The notes under the pieces were generated by a model. That model worked only from the letters and a program-made list of their open reading frames with translations. It searched no databases and was not told the DNA's origin. 64,000 nucleotides of DNA from positions 26,183,869 to 26,247,868 of the forward strand of contig OY986970.1 in NCBI GenBank assembly GCA_963920575.1. The letters run 5' to 3'. The position numbers and the translations under genes were made by a program. Origin of the DNA: Narthecium ossifragum (lineage: Eukaryota; Streptophyta; Magnoliopsida; Dioscoreales; Nartheciaceae). Below are positions 1 to 16,971 of this stretch, in pieces. Position 1 is the stretch's first letter, and each line of letters starts with the position of its first letter.

Positions 1-404
1 GCTAGGAATCACGACTCGAGGATGTTTGTTTCACTGAAATCTTTCGGAAAAGAGTGTGGAATGGAAGATGGAACGGGATGAAATGGAACGTTACTTCCAC
101 TCACGTTTAGAAGTGAATTATACGGAATCTGGTCGGTCGCGGGCGTCTTACCGGATTTTTTTTATCATTATAAATCTAGACACTCCTGGTCGCAAACGGT
201 CCTTATACCCATCGTCATCCCCATGGTCATGGAACGTCAACTTTTGTGTGCCGGAGAATGTGAACGGCAGCAAGACGAATTGTCCGCGCATAAGCCCTCC
301 AAGAAGAAGACCGACAGCAGGAACACCAGCTAGCATATAGGAACCCCCCAAAAGTGATGTTGGTTTTGATAGAGTTGTAGCTAGTTTCTTTCGGATTTGA
401 AGTC
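1..404. promoter_or_regulatory. upstream region of the receptor kinase gene
   Basis: I see no gene here. A TATAAAT motif lies at 169-175, about 230 bp before the kinase ATG at 405, and could serve as a core promoter. The first part of the gene's upstream region may lie outside the window. Confidence 0.35.
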
Positions 405-4188
<3,784 letters not shown>

Positions 4189-6020
4189 GGGAAATTTACT
4201 TTGTTGATAAAGATCGATAAGTTCCTTTTTCGACCTATTTTTAAGGAGCAGACTGATGTAGTGACTGCTCAAACTCTAAAACTCTGCTTTCATATCATTT
4301 CAAGTCATCAGTGATCCCGAAGGCTTAATAAAAAGAGGTGAATTTAGTCACTTCAGGTGTATTCTAACAGCTTTCAGATTTCCATTTACGAATTTAACAA
4401 ATGTCTTCACCCTCTAAAACTAACCCACCTAGGAGCCTAATCTAATAGGTTACATTAGATCCACTTGTTCTATTAACATCTAAAACGGTCTAGCCTGATC
4501 TAGGACCTAAATTTGACTTAATCAAGCTTTAAATCTCTCCTGATCCTCAATCTATGCAACAAACCCGAACACCAAAACCAATCAATATTTCATCACCATC
4601 CCAAATCAAAATGTCTTATGCATCAAACAAGTGGCTTTAGTCGCAAATTGAATGCTCTACAAGTGATCCTGTGAAAAAAAATAAAACAGAGACTAGGAAT
4701 GAAGTGAAGTCTCCGAAGAGTATATTTTATATGTGGTAAGCATTTGAATGCTCTTGAATTCTTTCCTCAAGTGTCATGCTAATTGATCCATCTTTTCTTT
4801 ATTGGCAACTATCCAACGTATCTTTCTTTAATTGAATGCCACTTTTCTTTTCCTTGCTTGCTAATAATTCTTTCATTAGTAGCTTCGGTGATTGGATACT
4901 GCTTTCCTTCCTTATATTGCTGATTGATGCTTGATGTCTTTTCTCAACACTGAAGGTCGAAATCTGCAATGGCCAAAACAAGATTTGAACCAATTTTTTT
5001 CACAAGTAGTGAAAACAGAAAAGAATGAAGACAGAAGGCCAACATATAGCGTGACAGACCATGACATGGAAAGATATTTTTGCAGTCATATAACTTAAAA
5101 CTTATTCAACAGAAGACATAATTAACCTTATAAAGAGCAATAATGGTTATGCATAACCGCCCCCTTATAATGTTGATTTAATTCATACAGTTATATATAT
5201 TCTATAATTATAATATACTAATCTAATATAATCAATATTATTTAATATCCATACTAATTCATTAATCAAATTCGGTTTTTATAACCTAACGAATCACTCA
5301 TTAACCTGATGATTACCCTGTCAGGTGGCAGGGGACTCACCTAGTTATATATAATACACAACTATACTCATTTATACACAATAACGAAGCTGCGAAGCAC
5401 GTATAAGAAAAACAAACAAATGAAAATTACTCTCTCTGCCAAATTTTCAGTAGAAGACTACATAAACCCACCCAAATAGCTGTATTATAAGGTTGATTAA
5501 CTTTTTAAAAAAAAAAGGAAAAAAAAAAGAAAAAGAAAAAAAGACTTGATGATGTACAAGGGAGGTCCTCCCAAGAGAGAAACTCTTTATTACTAAAGAA
5601 ACAGATCTCACTTTGGAACAACTCCAGCCAGACAGCCAGACAGACAGACAGAAACAGCGAGATCATTATCTACTGAAAACTCGGTAATCAGCCATGTATT
5701 GTTGGATGATGCATTGATGCGTGTATGCTGACAAATATTTTTAGTGCGGAGAAACGGGGCTCCTCCTCGCCTCCTCCTCCTGCGCTGCGCGTAGAATGAT
5801 TGATGATTAGGCAGCTACAGTTCATACCCTGGTCAGCAGCCAGAAGAACGCGCTTCCCTTTGATTCCTTCCCCCAACTCCACCACCTTCTCCGCATCTCC
5901 CCCGTCTCTCTCCGACCAGATCCCAGATTGATAGCGATAGGTCTATCTCTCTCGCTCTCTAGATTTGGATTTGCGGGTGATGAGAGGAGATCGGCCGGGG
6001 AGGTGACGAGAGTGGAGGGG
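4189..6020. other. intergenic region between the receptor kinase and PP2C genes
   Basis: No gene recognised. It holds A-rich runs near 5505-5545 and a short segment (about 5290-5375) sharing a GGCAGGGGACTCACCTAGTTATATA-like end with longer copies near 18.2 kb and 36.4 kb. The last 300 bp, rich in CT and GA, are probably the promoter and 5' UTR of the phosphatase gene. Confidence 0.4.
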
Positions 6021-7762
6021 ATGGCGGGGGACGAAAGGCGGCGGACGAGGTGGACTCCGCAGCAGCGGGAGCGGGAGCGGGAGGAGGGGGGTATGGTGCC
6101 TCTGGCGGCGCTGATCAGTAGGGAGCTGAGGAGTGAGAAGATGGAGAAGCCCTGCGTGAGGTACGGGTGCGCCGCGCAGTCCAAGAAAGGGGAGGACTAC
6201 TTCCTCATCAAGACCGACTGCCTCAAATTGCCCGCCAACGGCGCCTCCGCCTTCTCCGTCTTTGCGGTACGTGTCCCGCATTTCTTAAGTCTGTTGTTTC
6301 CGATGTGGTTTTGTGGATTCGATCTGCTCTTCTTTCGTTGGATTGTGTTCTTTAAGTCCGCGTTTTTGGTTCGAGTTGAGGCACCATTTTGCTGCTGATT
6401 TGCTGGATACCAATGAACGATTTCTAGTGCAGGATCTGAGTAGTGTTGAGTTGACAAAGTGGCTGCAATCATTTTTTCGCAGAGAATTGAAATAGACTTG
6501 AATTCTGCTGTGATATGCTATCAAAGAGAACTGACCTTTTGGATCTGCAAGTAATTTGAACTGTACAAAGCCCTATAGTGTTCTCAAAGTTTCTTTTTTG
6601 AAAGTTTGTTGCTGAAATTGGTATCACTAAAGCACTACTTTGTGTTGATGAGAGTCTTATCTGCAAACTGGATTGCAGATCTTTGATGGGCATAACGGGA
6701 ATGCTGCAGCGATATACACAAAAGAGAATTTATTGAATCATGTCCTGGGTGCAATCCCTCGAGGGCTTGGGCGGGAAGAGTGGCTTCAAGCTTTACCTCG
6801 TGCGTTGGTTGCTGGATTCGTGAAGACCGACAAGGAATTCCAGAGCAAAGGTATGCTATTCTCCTTTTTGTTCCTCCCAATACCTCTGATAAGAATGCTA
6901 TTGGTTGCAGATTATGTTTGCGGGCATGCTAAAGTTGATAAATCTGGCTAAATTGTGACCAGGACAAACTTCTGGAACAACTGTTACTTTTGTCATAGTC
7001 GATGGGTGGACCGTCACTGTTGCTTCAGTTGGGGACTCTCGCTGCATATTGGATACCCAGGGTGGAGTTGTATCTCTCTTGACTGTTGATCACAGGCTTG
7101 AAGAAAATGCGGAAGAGTGGGTGTTTGTTTGTCTGTCCTGTTTCCTTCTTCTTGCAGCACCTTTCTTCTCTCTTACTAATTTGCTTGACATGTATTAAAT
7201 AGGAGGGAGCGGGTGACTGCCAGTGGGGGTGAAGTAGGGAGGCTTAGCATTGTGGGTGGTGCTGAGGTGAGCTATTTTTGGCCTAGGTTTTGTTATTAGT
7301 GGACGCAATCTATAGGAAACACATCTTCTATATACCGTCATTGCTTTTGACGAGTCATCCTCATAAACTTTTTGCCTTCTTTTGCAGATAGGTCCTCTTC
7401 GTTGACTCATTGCATTTGGAAGCATTCTCATCACATTTTACTGATCATTATACAGGAAGCGTTGAGAACTAGGGGTCTGAAAGATGACACAACCTGCATA
7501 GTTGTTGACATCATTCCTCCAGATATTTCAGTACCTCCTCCATCACCACCTAAAAAGCAAAGTAGGCTTAAGTCACTCATCTTTAGAAAAAGGTCAAGGG
7601 ATTCTGCAAATACACTTGCTAAAAAGCTATCTGCTATCGGGATTGTCGAGGAGCTATTTGAAGAAGGTTCAGCAATGCTTGCAGAGAGGTAAGTCCTTGC
7701 TTCCATGTAATGTTTTCCTTAAAAACTTTCACTCTCTTCTGTTTCTTATACTTTTGAGAAGT

Positions 7763-7796
7763 CCCCCCCCCCCCCCCCCCCCCCCCCCCTCCCCCC
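7763..7796 (+). repeat. poly-C tract
   Basis: Twenty-seven consecutive C, one T, then six C, in the large intron of the PP2C gene. Length is likely unreliable in the assembly. A G-quadruplex could form on the opposite strand. Confidence 0.95.
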
Positions 7797-9372
7797 GTTG
7801 CCAATGAATTTCTGATACATTTGCTCCCTCGTCATGGGAGTTCTTGATCATAAGTATGATTTAAGGCACTAGAGGTTTTACTTTATCTTAAGGGAATTTT
7901 TAGAACGAATGTTTGCACATGTAATATGCTAATATACTTCCTTTTTTCGTGTTCTTGACTTAGTTCACTGGTTTTGCTGATCTTTTAGGAATTAATTTAC
8001 ATACTATAATCATATGAGATACTATTGCTATAAAACCTTTTCCACCTCCTTGTTACTTAGGTTTGGGTGGATCATTTTTACTTCAGGAGCATTGAGTGGC
8101 ATGCTCGTCTTATTCCACATCTAATAGTTGTGGTAGTTGAACCACCAATTATAACGTAGGTACTTAAAAGCATGGAATGAGCAATGACGACTATTTGGCA
8201 ACCTGAAATCTACAAAGTTGAAATTGGCTATTTTATTTACTGATGCAACTTTTGTAAAATGTAATTACTAGACAACATTCATCCTAGGGAACTGACAATG
8301 AATGGCATGTTTAGGTGCTAAATGAGCCTTTCTTTCAACCCTGAATTGGCTCAGAATACTTTCTATTCTATGAGCACTCAATCTAAATTGTTTTCCTAAA
8401 ACCAAGAAATAGTCTAGGTTATCTCACTTTCAGTTCTTTTAATAGCATAAATTAAGGGCTCTGGGAATAAGAGTGGAATCCAAGGATTAGCATGCCAGTA
8501 GCGCATGTCATGCTGGTATACGCTACCATTACCTCATGCTGACGGCATGGAAAAAGTCATTAGCAAGTTTATTGCAGGGACTTAACGTTACTAGGATCCT
8601 ACAAAGTTTTGGGATGTCGAACTACTCATCAAGTGAAGTGTCAATCGCTAAAGGTGATGAATTTAGTAGATTTCAGTGTCCCAAGAACTAGATTGAAAGG
8701 AATCATATGAAAGATATACCCTATGCATTGAAATAATGACTATTCTTAGCCTAGTCAGAAACTAGAAGAACCTGAAGAGGATGGAAATTTACTCGGCACA
8801 GACCCCATGCCAAGTATATTATATTGTGCCGATCGGCACTTGTAATCCTTATTGACATCAAACTACTAGTTAGATGATGTAACATCACTTCACTTCTAGA
8901 TAACATTGTATTTACTCATTGCTTTTCTTTTTATGTCATTTCCACCATCCTTGTGTATAACATACGAACAGCTGTAACCACTGGTCTGTTGAGCCTCATG
9001 ATTTCAATAGCAATCCAAATGGAAATTTGTTATACTTTTATAATTTACAAGTATTAGCTGAATGTTGTCCATCTTAGAGTTAGAATTATTCGTACGTTTG
9101 AAGCCTATTCCTAGTGGAGATGCAAGGAAGACTAACATTGTTCATTTCTGTAAACGATGAATTCCATGAAGACATTTCCCAAGGGCTAATATCTATATTT
9201 TAAATCATTCTGTCACGCTAGCATTCTGTTATGTTGTTAAGGTAGGTATGCAAGTCACTATCTACTTTCATGAATTGGTTAATTAGCTGCTTGCTGCTAT
9301 ACATTTCACATAAGTTACAAGTGATTCTCCAGTTTTAAAGAAAACTATATTTGGTTGATGAACGTTGGCTTT

Positions 9373-9826
9373 TAAGAGCATTGTCAACATGTTCCCTATC
9401 CCATTCTCTATCCCTATATTTAGGTAATATTATTAAAAAACGTCACACAACATATTCCTTATCCTTAAACCTATTCCCTATGTCATTCCCTAAAACCAAT
9501 CTCATTCCCTATAATTAGGGAATCTGTTAAAATTTTGGGAATGAGATAAGAAACGAGTTTGGGGATAGGGAATATGTTGGGTAATGTTTTTTAATCATAT
9601 TTTTTAAATTTAGGGATAGAGAATATGATAGGAAATCTGTTGGGAATGAAACACATTCCCTATCAACTAAACATGTTTAAGTTTTGAAACTTTCAGCATT
9701 ATTGGGAATCGATATAGGGAAAACTGCTGGGTGAACAAGGCAAAAACTGATTCCCTGTATTATAAAATGACATAAAATCACACCAAAATAGGGATAAGGA
9801 TAGGGAAGCTGCTGCTGATGCTCTAA
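9373..9826. mobile_element. MITE with internal foldback, PIF/Harbinger-like
   Basis: Element at 9376-9823 with imperfect terminal inverted repeats (start GAGCATTGTCAACATGTTCC, end GCTGCTGCTGATGCTC) and a TAA on both sides (9373-9375 and 9824-9826), as expected for a 3-bp TWA target duplication. Inside are many alternating ATTCCCTAT and ATAGGGAAT blocks able to fold back on each other. It lies in the last intron of the PP2C gene and encodes nothing. Confidence 0.7.
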
Positions 9827-10487
9827 TGCTCCATACGCTAGCATTTCTTGGTCCATCTGAAGCATCTTGCATCCCCAACTCAATGAATTCTAACTTTGAC
9901 TGCTAACCTGCGTCTTATTGACTTGATGTCCTAACAATTTAACATTTATTTTCCATTAAGTTTCGAGTCTAGATGAGATTTATCGGATTATGCTACGCCA
10001 TGTTTTAATAGCCAGCATGTCCCTTGCTGATTTTTGAAGGTTCTAAAAATCATGTGGGCATTGTGAATGCTGACTGTCAATTGTATCGTGAGCTGGTATT
10101 TGGAATTGTATGATCTAGTTTCTTATTACCTTTCTCCTTGCGCTTTCTTTTGCTACTTGCATGCTACACGGTTGTACCTGGTAATCTGCTCATGCTTTTT
10201 TACAAACCTGAAAATTTCTTTCTGAAACATTTGTGATCTTAATTTGAATCAATGTAGGCTGGGAAACGACAATTCATCAGCAAAAACTACATCTCGTCTC
10301 TTCACATGTGCTATTTGCCAAGTGGATCTTGCTCCCAACGAAGGCATATCAGTTCATGCTGGTTCTTTCTTCTCCACCAGCTCAAAGCCATGGCAAGGGC
10401 CTTTCTTATGTGCTGATTGCCGTAATAAGAAGGACGCGATGGAAGGCAAACGCCCAAGTGGAGTGAAAGTGACATAGTTTCATAGCG

Positions 10488-10513
10488 CTCTCTCTCTCTC
10501 TCTCTCTCTCTCT
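10488..10513 (+). repeat. (CT)n microsatellite
   Basis: About 13 CT units, beginning about 10 bp after the PP2C stop codon, so in its 3' UTR. Confidence 0.95.
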
Positions 10514-10984
10514 ATTCTTTTTCTTAGTATTTATTTGCTGCCAGATTTTCCAAGGCTGCTTGATTATTTGACTCTGGATGACGAGGCAACCATCTATGTA
10601 ATTTCTAGTGCACATAAAACAATCAATTGATAAGGAACTTGATTCAGATTGATTGTTGTTTGCAAATTGTACTCAAATTATTTAGATTAAGCTTGTGATT
10701 GTTCGTCAATATTCCATTCTTTCTAAAATGAGCCCGAAGGAGGAGGATACACGGGCTATTGATCATCAGTAACTTCGTTGAGTTGCACTTAACGTATAAC
10801 AAAAACACTATCCTAAGCAGTATGCAATGCTTCCAAATGACCTGAGTGGCTGTACAAACATTATAGTTACAACTTTGCTGGGAGAAATATTCTCCTCTAG
10901 GATCCTCTACTGACTACCAGTCATTCCATTTAGGCTGCGCCATGAACATTGTCATCTAGCAGAGCATGTAAAAATTCTACGAGC

Positions 10985-11330
10985 CGAGCTATAATCGAGT
11001 AGCTCGGGCTCGAGCTTGATTCTCAAGCCAAGTTCGAGCCGCAAATATGGCATGATTGTTAATCGAGCTCGAACATCCATGTGCTCAGCTCAACTAACCT
11101 CGGCTCGATTAATTTTTTTAATAATAAAATTCATTTATTATATAAATGTAGTGCATAGACTAGACTAGGCTTGAAAGCTTGGCTCGAAAGCTCACGAGCC
11201 GAACTCAAGCCAAATTTTAGCTATTATGAGCCGAGCTCGAGCTGAGCTTTAAGAATCGATTAAAGCTCGCTCGATTAAAAAAGCTGAGCTCGAGCTCGAG
11301 CAAGCCAAAATTCAGCTCAATTATAGCCCC
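10985..11330. mobile_element. AGCTCGAGC-rich repeat, probable MITE
   Basis: About 345 bp dense in CTCGAGCT / GAGCCGAGCT words in both orientations. The ends are roughly inverted (GAGCTATAATCGAG at the start, CTCAATTATAGCCCC at the end). I could not fix a target-site duplication. The remaining intergenic DNA from 10514 to about 11900 shows no gene. Confidence 0.5.
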
Positions 11331-11869
11331 ATGTAAAATGAAAGAGACGTTTAGAAAACACTAAATCTGCGCCTCACTTTGTTGGGCCAACATAGGAGCA
11401 CGAACATAGGAGCTGTGAAAGATAGTTGAGCTGCATCTTATAGGCGATTGAAGCCACTCAAATCACAGATAGCGCATGTGAGGAGCAGGATAATCTGAAG
11501 CAAATGCTACCACTTTCTCGTCAAAGGAGAACAAATAGTAGCAATGAAATTAATGGGACTCATCTTGCAGATGCTCAGACAAACAGAGAGTTCATTTTCC
11601 TGTATACATTTCAAAATGGTCTCGCACACCAAATGCCCCATGCCAAGTTCCAAAAAGCCTCCATCCTAGAACTCGATTTGTCTGTTTCTGTTGCAGAAAT
11701 GCTCAGACCCGCAAAATTTTGTTTCAATAAGCCTAGCCATAATAACCAAGAACTTCATTGCATGTATGCAGGGGAAACTTTGAAATGAACTTTCAGCAGG
11801 GTCTCTTGGTATCTTCACAGCCAATTTAGACCCTCTCAAATCAGCTCCTTTGGTCTTTCAGCCAACCAT

Positions 11870-14800
11870 GCCTGCATATAGCATCAAAGAGGTTAATGAT
11901 GTAAACCTGCAAGAAAACCCATTGCTCAACTCAAAGCTCCATTCTTTTAACTCACCAATCTCTGTTTCAACTCCCTTATGGCCTGTTTTTTCTGGTACTC
12001 ATAAAATTTCAGCGACTGGTATTAAGAGAAGCACAAAAATGTTCAGTTATTGTGGCCAGAATAAAAGACACAAGCATTTCAATCGAAACATTGCAACTTC
12101 TGGAATGATGAAATCAGATCAAGATGATTCATTACCCCTCGACGCTGAATTTCCATAGATCTCTGCAATGCTTTTCTTTTTGTGAGAAGATTTTCAGGAA
12201 GCAACTTCAATGGGCGTCTGTAATTCTTCCCACGGTAAATAAGTATTGCATGACCTTTCCTGAGCTTCTCCACAGACACTAAAAGACCACCAGTCTCAAT
12301 TTCGAGCAACCTTGCCGTGTAGGTTATCTCTTGAAATGCCTTCTGCATGGTGATTACTTTAACAACTTCTCTATGTTTCCAGTGTTGGTGTATGCTTCCA
12401 ATTACGGCATCATATATACCACGCCTTCCTGTAGAGATATTGTTTGAATTACAAACTCTGAAACCATGACGGATTTCTAATAGGAAAAATCAACAATAGA
12501 TTCAAATGAAATTTAAACAAAATAAATATTTAAGAACTTGCTCTATACAAAACTTCAAAAAACTAGCATATCTTCTTGTATCTCATTCTAGGAATAAGTG
12601 GATTTTGTACCTAGCAATAAGAACTCATCCATTTTCAGTCCAATCGTTCTGAGAGTCTGCCTTTCTTCCTCTGTAAGTAGTTCCTGGTCAGAATCCAGGT
12701 CTGAAAGATGCCATGAAGAGCTAACCTTAGCCAACTCCTCCTCGGAGTTATTGATCTTCTGCTTAAGCTGTGAAAGTTGAAAAGAAAATGTTAATTCTGC
12801 ATAAATGGTTCCATTTGCATAGTACTTGCACAAGAAATACAGATATATGGAGAAGTTAAACCCTACAATGAAAAGCCTGTGCTCCTGATCTCTCATCTCC
12901 TTTTCTAATTTCTTTTTCTCAGCTTCAGTTGCGACTTCAACCTCACAAAACTCATTGCCAGATGCAATGTAGTTGGCCTGAATATCCTGAAACTCTTGAA
13001 AGCTTCCTACAATATTTTGATTAGCCAATGATTCTGTACTGACATGGAACAATGTGGTCGCCTTATGTCGAGCTTCTTCCTCCTGTACTTGATAGTCATG
13101 GAGCTTTGCTTCTCTCTCACAGATGGAGTTCATCACTCCTTGTGGAAGAAAGTCTTTCCCTCTATAGAGTATAATAAAGAATTTGTTCCTTAATATTAGA
13201 ACTCCTCCTGTGAGGCGCTGCATTCATTAGCTTCTATGTCAACCACATGAATCTACAAAGAGAAGAATTGAACATTAAGATATAAAATTTATAGGCCACA
13301 TGAAGAGCTTAACAGCCTCCAAAGAAGCAAACAGATACTACAGAATTGGTTTTATGAAGCATCTAGTTACACCTGAGAGTTGAGAATCACAAAACTTAAA
13401 CTGATGGAAATGAAACTTAGGATAAACTTCACTTGAAATCATCTGTTTCCAAATAAAACAGATTTTAGATTGCCAATATTTAACAAGTTAATTGTAAGAG
13501 CTCTAGCCTTCACAGTATCAATCATAGATTTCTACTCTGCAGTGTAAAAGTCCTTTAGTGACTACAATCCTTGGAAATTTTGGCAATTAAGCAAAAGAAA
13601 ATACAGCTACAAATGCATTCATTCACTTGTCTTCTATTTTTTACCTGACTGATTTGCACATTGAGACAAATTAAAAACCACTTACCTTGAGTTCGCATGA
13701 CATTTTCTCATTGTTGGTATTCTGAATCCCCAACTTTATGGCAATCTTGGCTATAGAACATTTTTCCCAGAGCTTTACAATGGCAGCAGCCAAACCTTGA
13801 AGTTTAGCATTTCTGCCTAGCACAAAGACACAACCCCAGTAAACATTGAGATCTATTGAGATCTTGATGTGTGTGTTATTATGTACTCACATGCAGGCAG
13901 GGAATAAAGGAAAGATTAAAACCGACATAGACAAGGACATGCCACACGCCAACTAAAATGCTCATGATATACTCATCATTTAGGAAGCTGGAGAGAGTTA
14001 CTTACTAAGCGCAAAGTGAGTAGGTAAAGGGCGGGCAAGCTGCCGCAGATATGTCAACTCATCATCTGTCAACTTCAGTCCAATTCCTGGGGGGCACCGT
14101 CTAAATGGAGGCTTGAAGCCAGGAACAACTTCTGGTAACAAGTCAGCATCAACAGGCAATGGTGTGCGCCACCACCAATCAATAAAACGAGGACCTAAAC
14201 TATCCAATAATCTGTTTGCCTCGATCTCATAAAGTGTTCCATTGAATGACCCGACACTTTTTAGTACTTCACAATCCATACAAACAGACTGTGTGTCCTC
14301 CACTTCCCTGTGCTTTTGGTTGATAGATCCAGTCTTGGTTCCTTCAAAATTTGCTGGAGAATTGGGAATATCCGCTTTAGAAAAGTCCATATTAAGTTCC
14401 GAAGAAGTTGTTTCTCTATCAACATCAACAACCACATTATGAGAAGCATCACGACTTGAGCAATTAATGCTTCCCCGATAGACAACCAAAGTATCTTTCT
14501 TAATCAAAACCACCAAGCCACCAGTTTTAGCCTGCAAATCAAAAAGAAAACAAGCATTATAAACTGTATGAACAAATACACTCCATGGCTTTAAGTACAA
14601 CTTTGCACACGTTGTGTCAACTAGAAAATTGATACATGCCATGATGTCAAGTGCCGGGAAGCCAGCAAGGTATCAATGTTGGCACCCACTTCTTATGCTT
14701 CATGTGTCGATGAGAAATAAACTAACGCTTGTGGCATTAGGGGCTTGAGTAAGTAGGAAAGAGGACTGGTCACCATTAGTTATGTGGGTATCATGATTTT

Positions 14801-16258
14801 TAAGTGCCAGTCAGCATGATCCGTACCTACACTTGATGCACTATACCAACTAGAGTACTTAAAATTTTGACACACTTGTCATAATTCAAAAGCATCTCAT
14901 CCATATGAGCAATTGGGTGAAACTGGTCATCGCCATTTGAGGAGAATCAGGAGCATCTTCTCTCAAGAATAAGTATAAATACTCACACTGCCCTTCCTCT
15001 TCTTGGGCTGGGGTCTAAAAACCTGCACCTTTAAGGCATAGAAAGCCTAGTCCTTGACAAACCAAGCGAACATTCTTACGAAGTACTTCGAACCAAGCTC
15101 ACATGTCAACCAAAACATTCCCCTCCAACACTGGATCCCTTTGGCAGTTCACCCTCCACTCCCCGAAGTGTTAGTCAATCGATTAGAATTCATTCCCAAA
15201 CCGTGCTATACGAAATCATTGTAAACTTAACCACACATATAAACCATTCTTAGGTCCCGGACTTAAGGTCTATAGAATTAAGATCAACTTGATCTTTTAG
15301 TACTAATGGATACACCTTGGTGAACCAAAACAATCACGCGAGCAGCAATAAAAATAGAAAAAGCAAAAGGCAAAAATGATCTACTTTTAGCACCATAAAG
15401 AAAGCAACTGACCTCAACAATTTCCCTAACCCGGTCCATGTTCCTGCGCAAGGGCTCGACGATCTTGACCATGGCTAACTCGCCATTCCTCCAAGTCCTC
15501 CTTATCTCATCCACCACTTCCTGAGTCACACCGGCTTTCTTTGCCTTCACCCATCTAGTCATCGTCCTGGCCTCCGCCTTAAGTCTCTCGAGCACCTCCT
15601 GCGGAAGGGTCAGCTCAGCAGCCATCACCACTCTCTCCTTCTTTTCCCTACGGAAGACCAACCTCTCCTCGGCTTTCGCCCAAGGCATTCTTGAACCCTT
15701 ATCCGACCTCCTCCGCTGCCCTCCGTCCTCAGCCACAATCTGCTCAAGTGGAAGACTAAACTCAGGTGCATTCACACCTTCTACAGCCTCCTCCCCATCC
15801 GTATCGTCCATCTCCGACATAGACGCTTGTCGGAGCCTGGCCACACTCCGCACGATCTTGCGCATTGCGTACCGGCTCCTTCCGCCCCTAACTTTTCCGG
15901 CCAAAAAGCGATCAACACAAGATTCATTGCCAGATTTCCTATACGTCTTTATTTTGCCTCTGGAGAGGTCGACGACATCTTCGGCAGGGACGAGGAGAGG
16001 GCCTCTCATCCACGGGGCGGTGGGCATCCTCACGGCGTCGCTGCTCCGGAGCCATGGCTTCTCTCCCTCGGAGGAAGGACACGATCTCACTGCCGCCTCA
16101 TCTTGGACGCCACTGGTGCTGTCTGGAGGCCTTCTGCCACATAGCACCGGCAGAAGACGGCAGGGTGGAACTAAGGACGAGGAGGGGATGCTAGTAGAGA
16201 AGGGAGAAGAGGCAGAGGGCGGAAGGAGTGAGGAGAAGAAGAGGGCGGAGGGAGGCAT
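11870..16258 (-). CDS. CRM-domain group II intron splicing factor, CRS1-like, plastid-targeted
   Basis: CRM proteins bind plastid group II introns; CRS1 itself promotes splicing of the atpF intron. Minus-strand exons are 16258-15413, 14531-14006, 13816-13686, 13217-12867, 12767-12611, 12428-12136 and 12015-11956, plus a short last exon I could not fix (acceptors near 11918 or 11883). The first seven give 788 codons with consistent phases. The N-terminus is rich in Ser and Pro, as in a chloroplast transit peptide. [12 protein letters not shown] near residue 78 resembles CRS1. Three CRM domains lie near residues 216-303, 437-527 and 650-741; each ends in a TGG(L/V)...YRG(K/S) strand pair, for example [21 protein letters not shown] Lys/Glu-rich coiled region separates CRM 2 and 3. 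The order and linker sequence fit CRS1 better than CFM2 or CFM3. I see no break. The ATG at 16258 opens the long first exon. Confidence 0.82.
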
Positions 16259-16971
16259 CGCCGGATTAGAAGAGTGGTGGCGGTGGCGCTCATCCCCTCC
16301 GCCTAAAATATCTCGATAGAAAACAGATTGGAAAACCCAACGGTCGGCCGGCCCAAATTGGAATGATTTGGGTGGGCCTTAGATTGGATCGGTTTAAGGT
16401 TGATCTGCTAGGTTTGGGCTCAGCGGAGGTGGTTCGCCGGTACTCGTATTGATCTAACTCGACTAGCCTAGGTAGAGTTGGTTGTGTCGAGCCGGATTCA
16501 GATTCGGCCGAGTGGCACTTGAATTCCAAGCTGAAACTACATGCAACCATCATTGATTGGCACCGAGGGGCAAATGTATCTCAAGGGCGAATTTGGTGGC
16601 TCCTGAAAGAGGCAAGGCAGACTTATAGATTGTTGAATAAAAAGAAGAAGAAGGGCTCACATCAAACAAAGACATACATTTCTTCCGGATCATACAATGG
16701 CTGAATCTAGATTGTTGAATAAGCTCTTCCTCTTTAAGTTTTGTGACCATATCTTCATTTCAAGCACCAATCAAACATCAGAACTCAGAAAATCTCAAAA
16801 AATTACTCCCTAGAAGTAACTCTAGTGAGAAGTCACTCCCTAAAAAATCACTCTACTTCAGCTCATTTCTCATTAACCAAACATGCCCATGAAATATAAC
16901 AACAAATCTATGTATATAACTAGACTTACAATTAAGGACAAAGAAAACCATCATAGTAAAGTTTTGATGTT

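Larger units (their letters stand above)
6021..10477 (+). pseudogene. PP2C-family protein phosphatase with internal deletion of the catalytic core
   Basis: Recognised as the plant PP2C subgroup that carries a C-terminal cysteine-containing tail (Arabidopsis At1g47380 type). Exons are 6021-6266, 6679-6850, 6963-7116, 7203-7266, a remnant at 7388-7402, 7456-7688 and 10258-10477. Seen: the early motif KKGEDYFL, the metal-binding FDGHNG, SGTTVTFVIVDG, VASVGDSRC, VDHRLEEN, the late RGLKDDTTCIVV and the tail CAICQVDL...CADCRNKKDAMEGKR. After IGPLR a TGA occurs at 7403-7405, and the next bases already read as the intron before EALRTRGLKDD. About 70 residues are missing, including the expected GGLCLSRSIGDMDVGE and DGxWD metal-binding motifs. 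Exons ending at 7266 and starting at 7456 are both phase 0, so skipping the remnant would give an open 362-residue protein, probably without phosphatase activity. The last intron is about 2.6 kb. Confidence 0.82.

Noticed and set aside
9376..9823. Candidate microRNA precursor hairpin
   Set aside because: The foldback is a TAA-flanked MITE; many imperfect arms rather than one defined stem-loop.
11504..12158. Two plus-strand open frames
   Set aside because: They overlap the 3' exons of the CRM gene on the other strand and show no domain.
15827..16319. Plus-strand open frames over the start of the CRM gene
   Set aside because: Antisense shadows of the long first CRS1-like exon.
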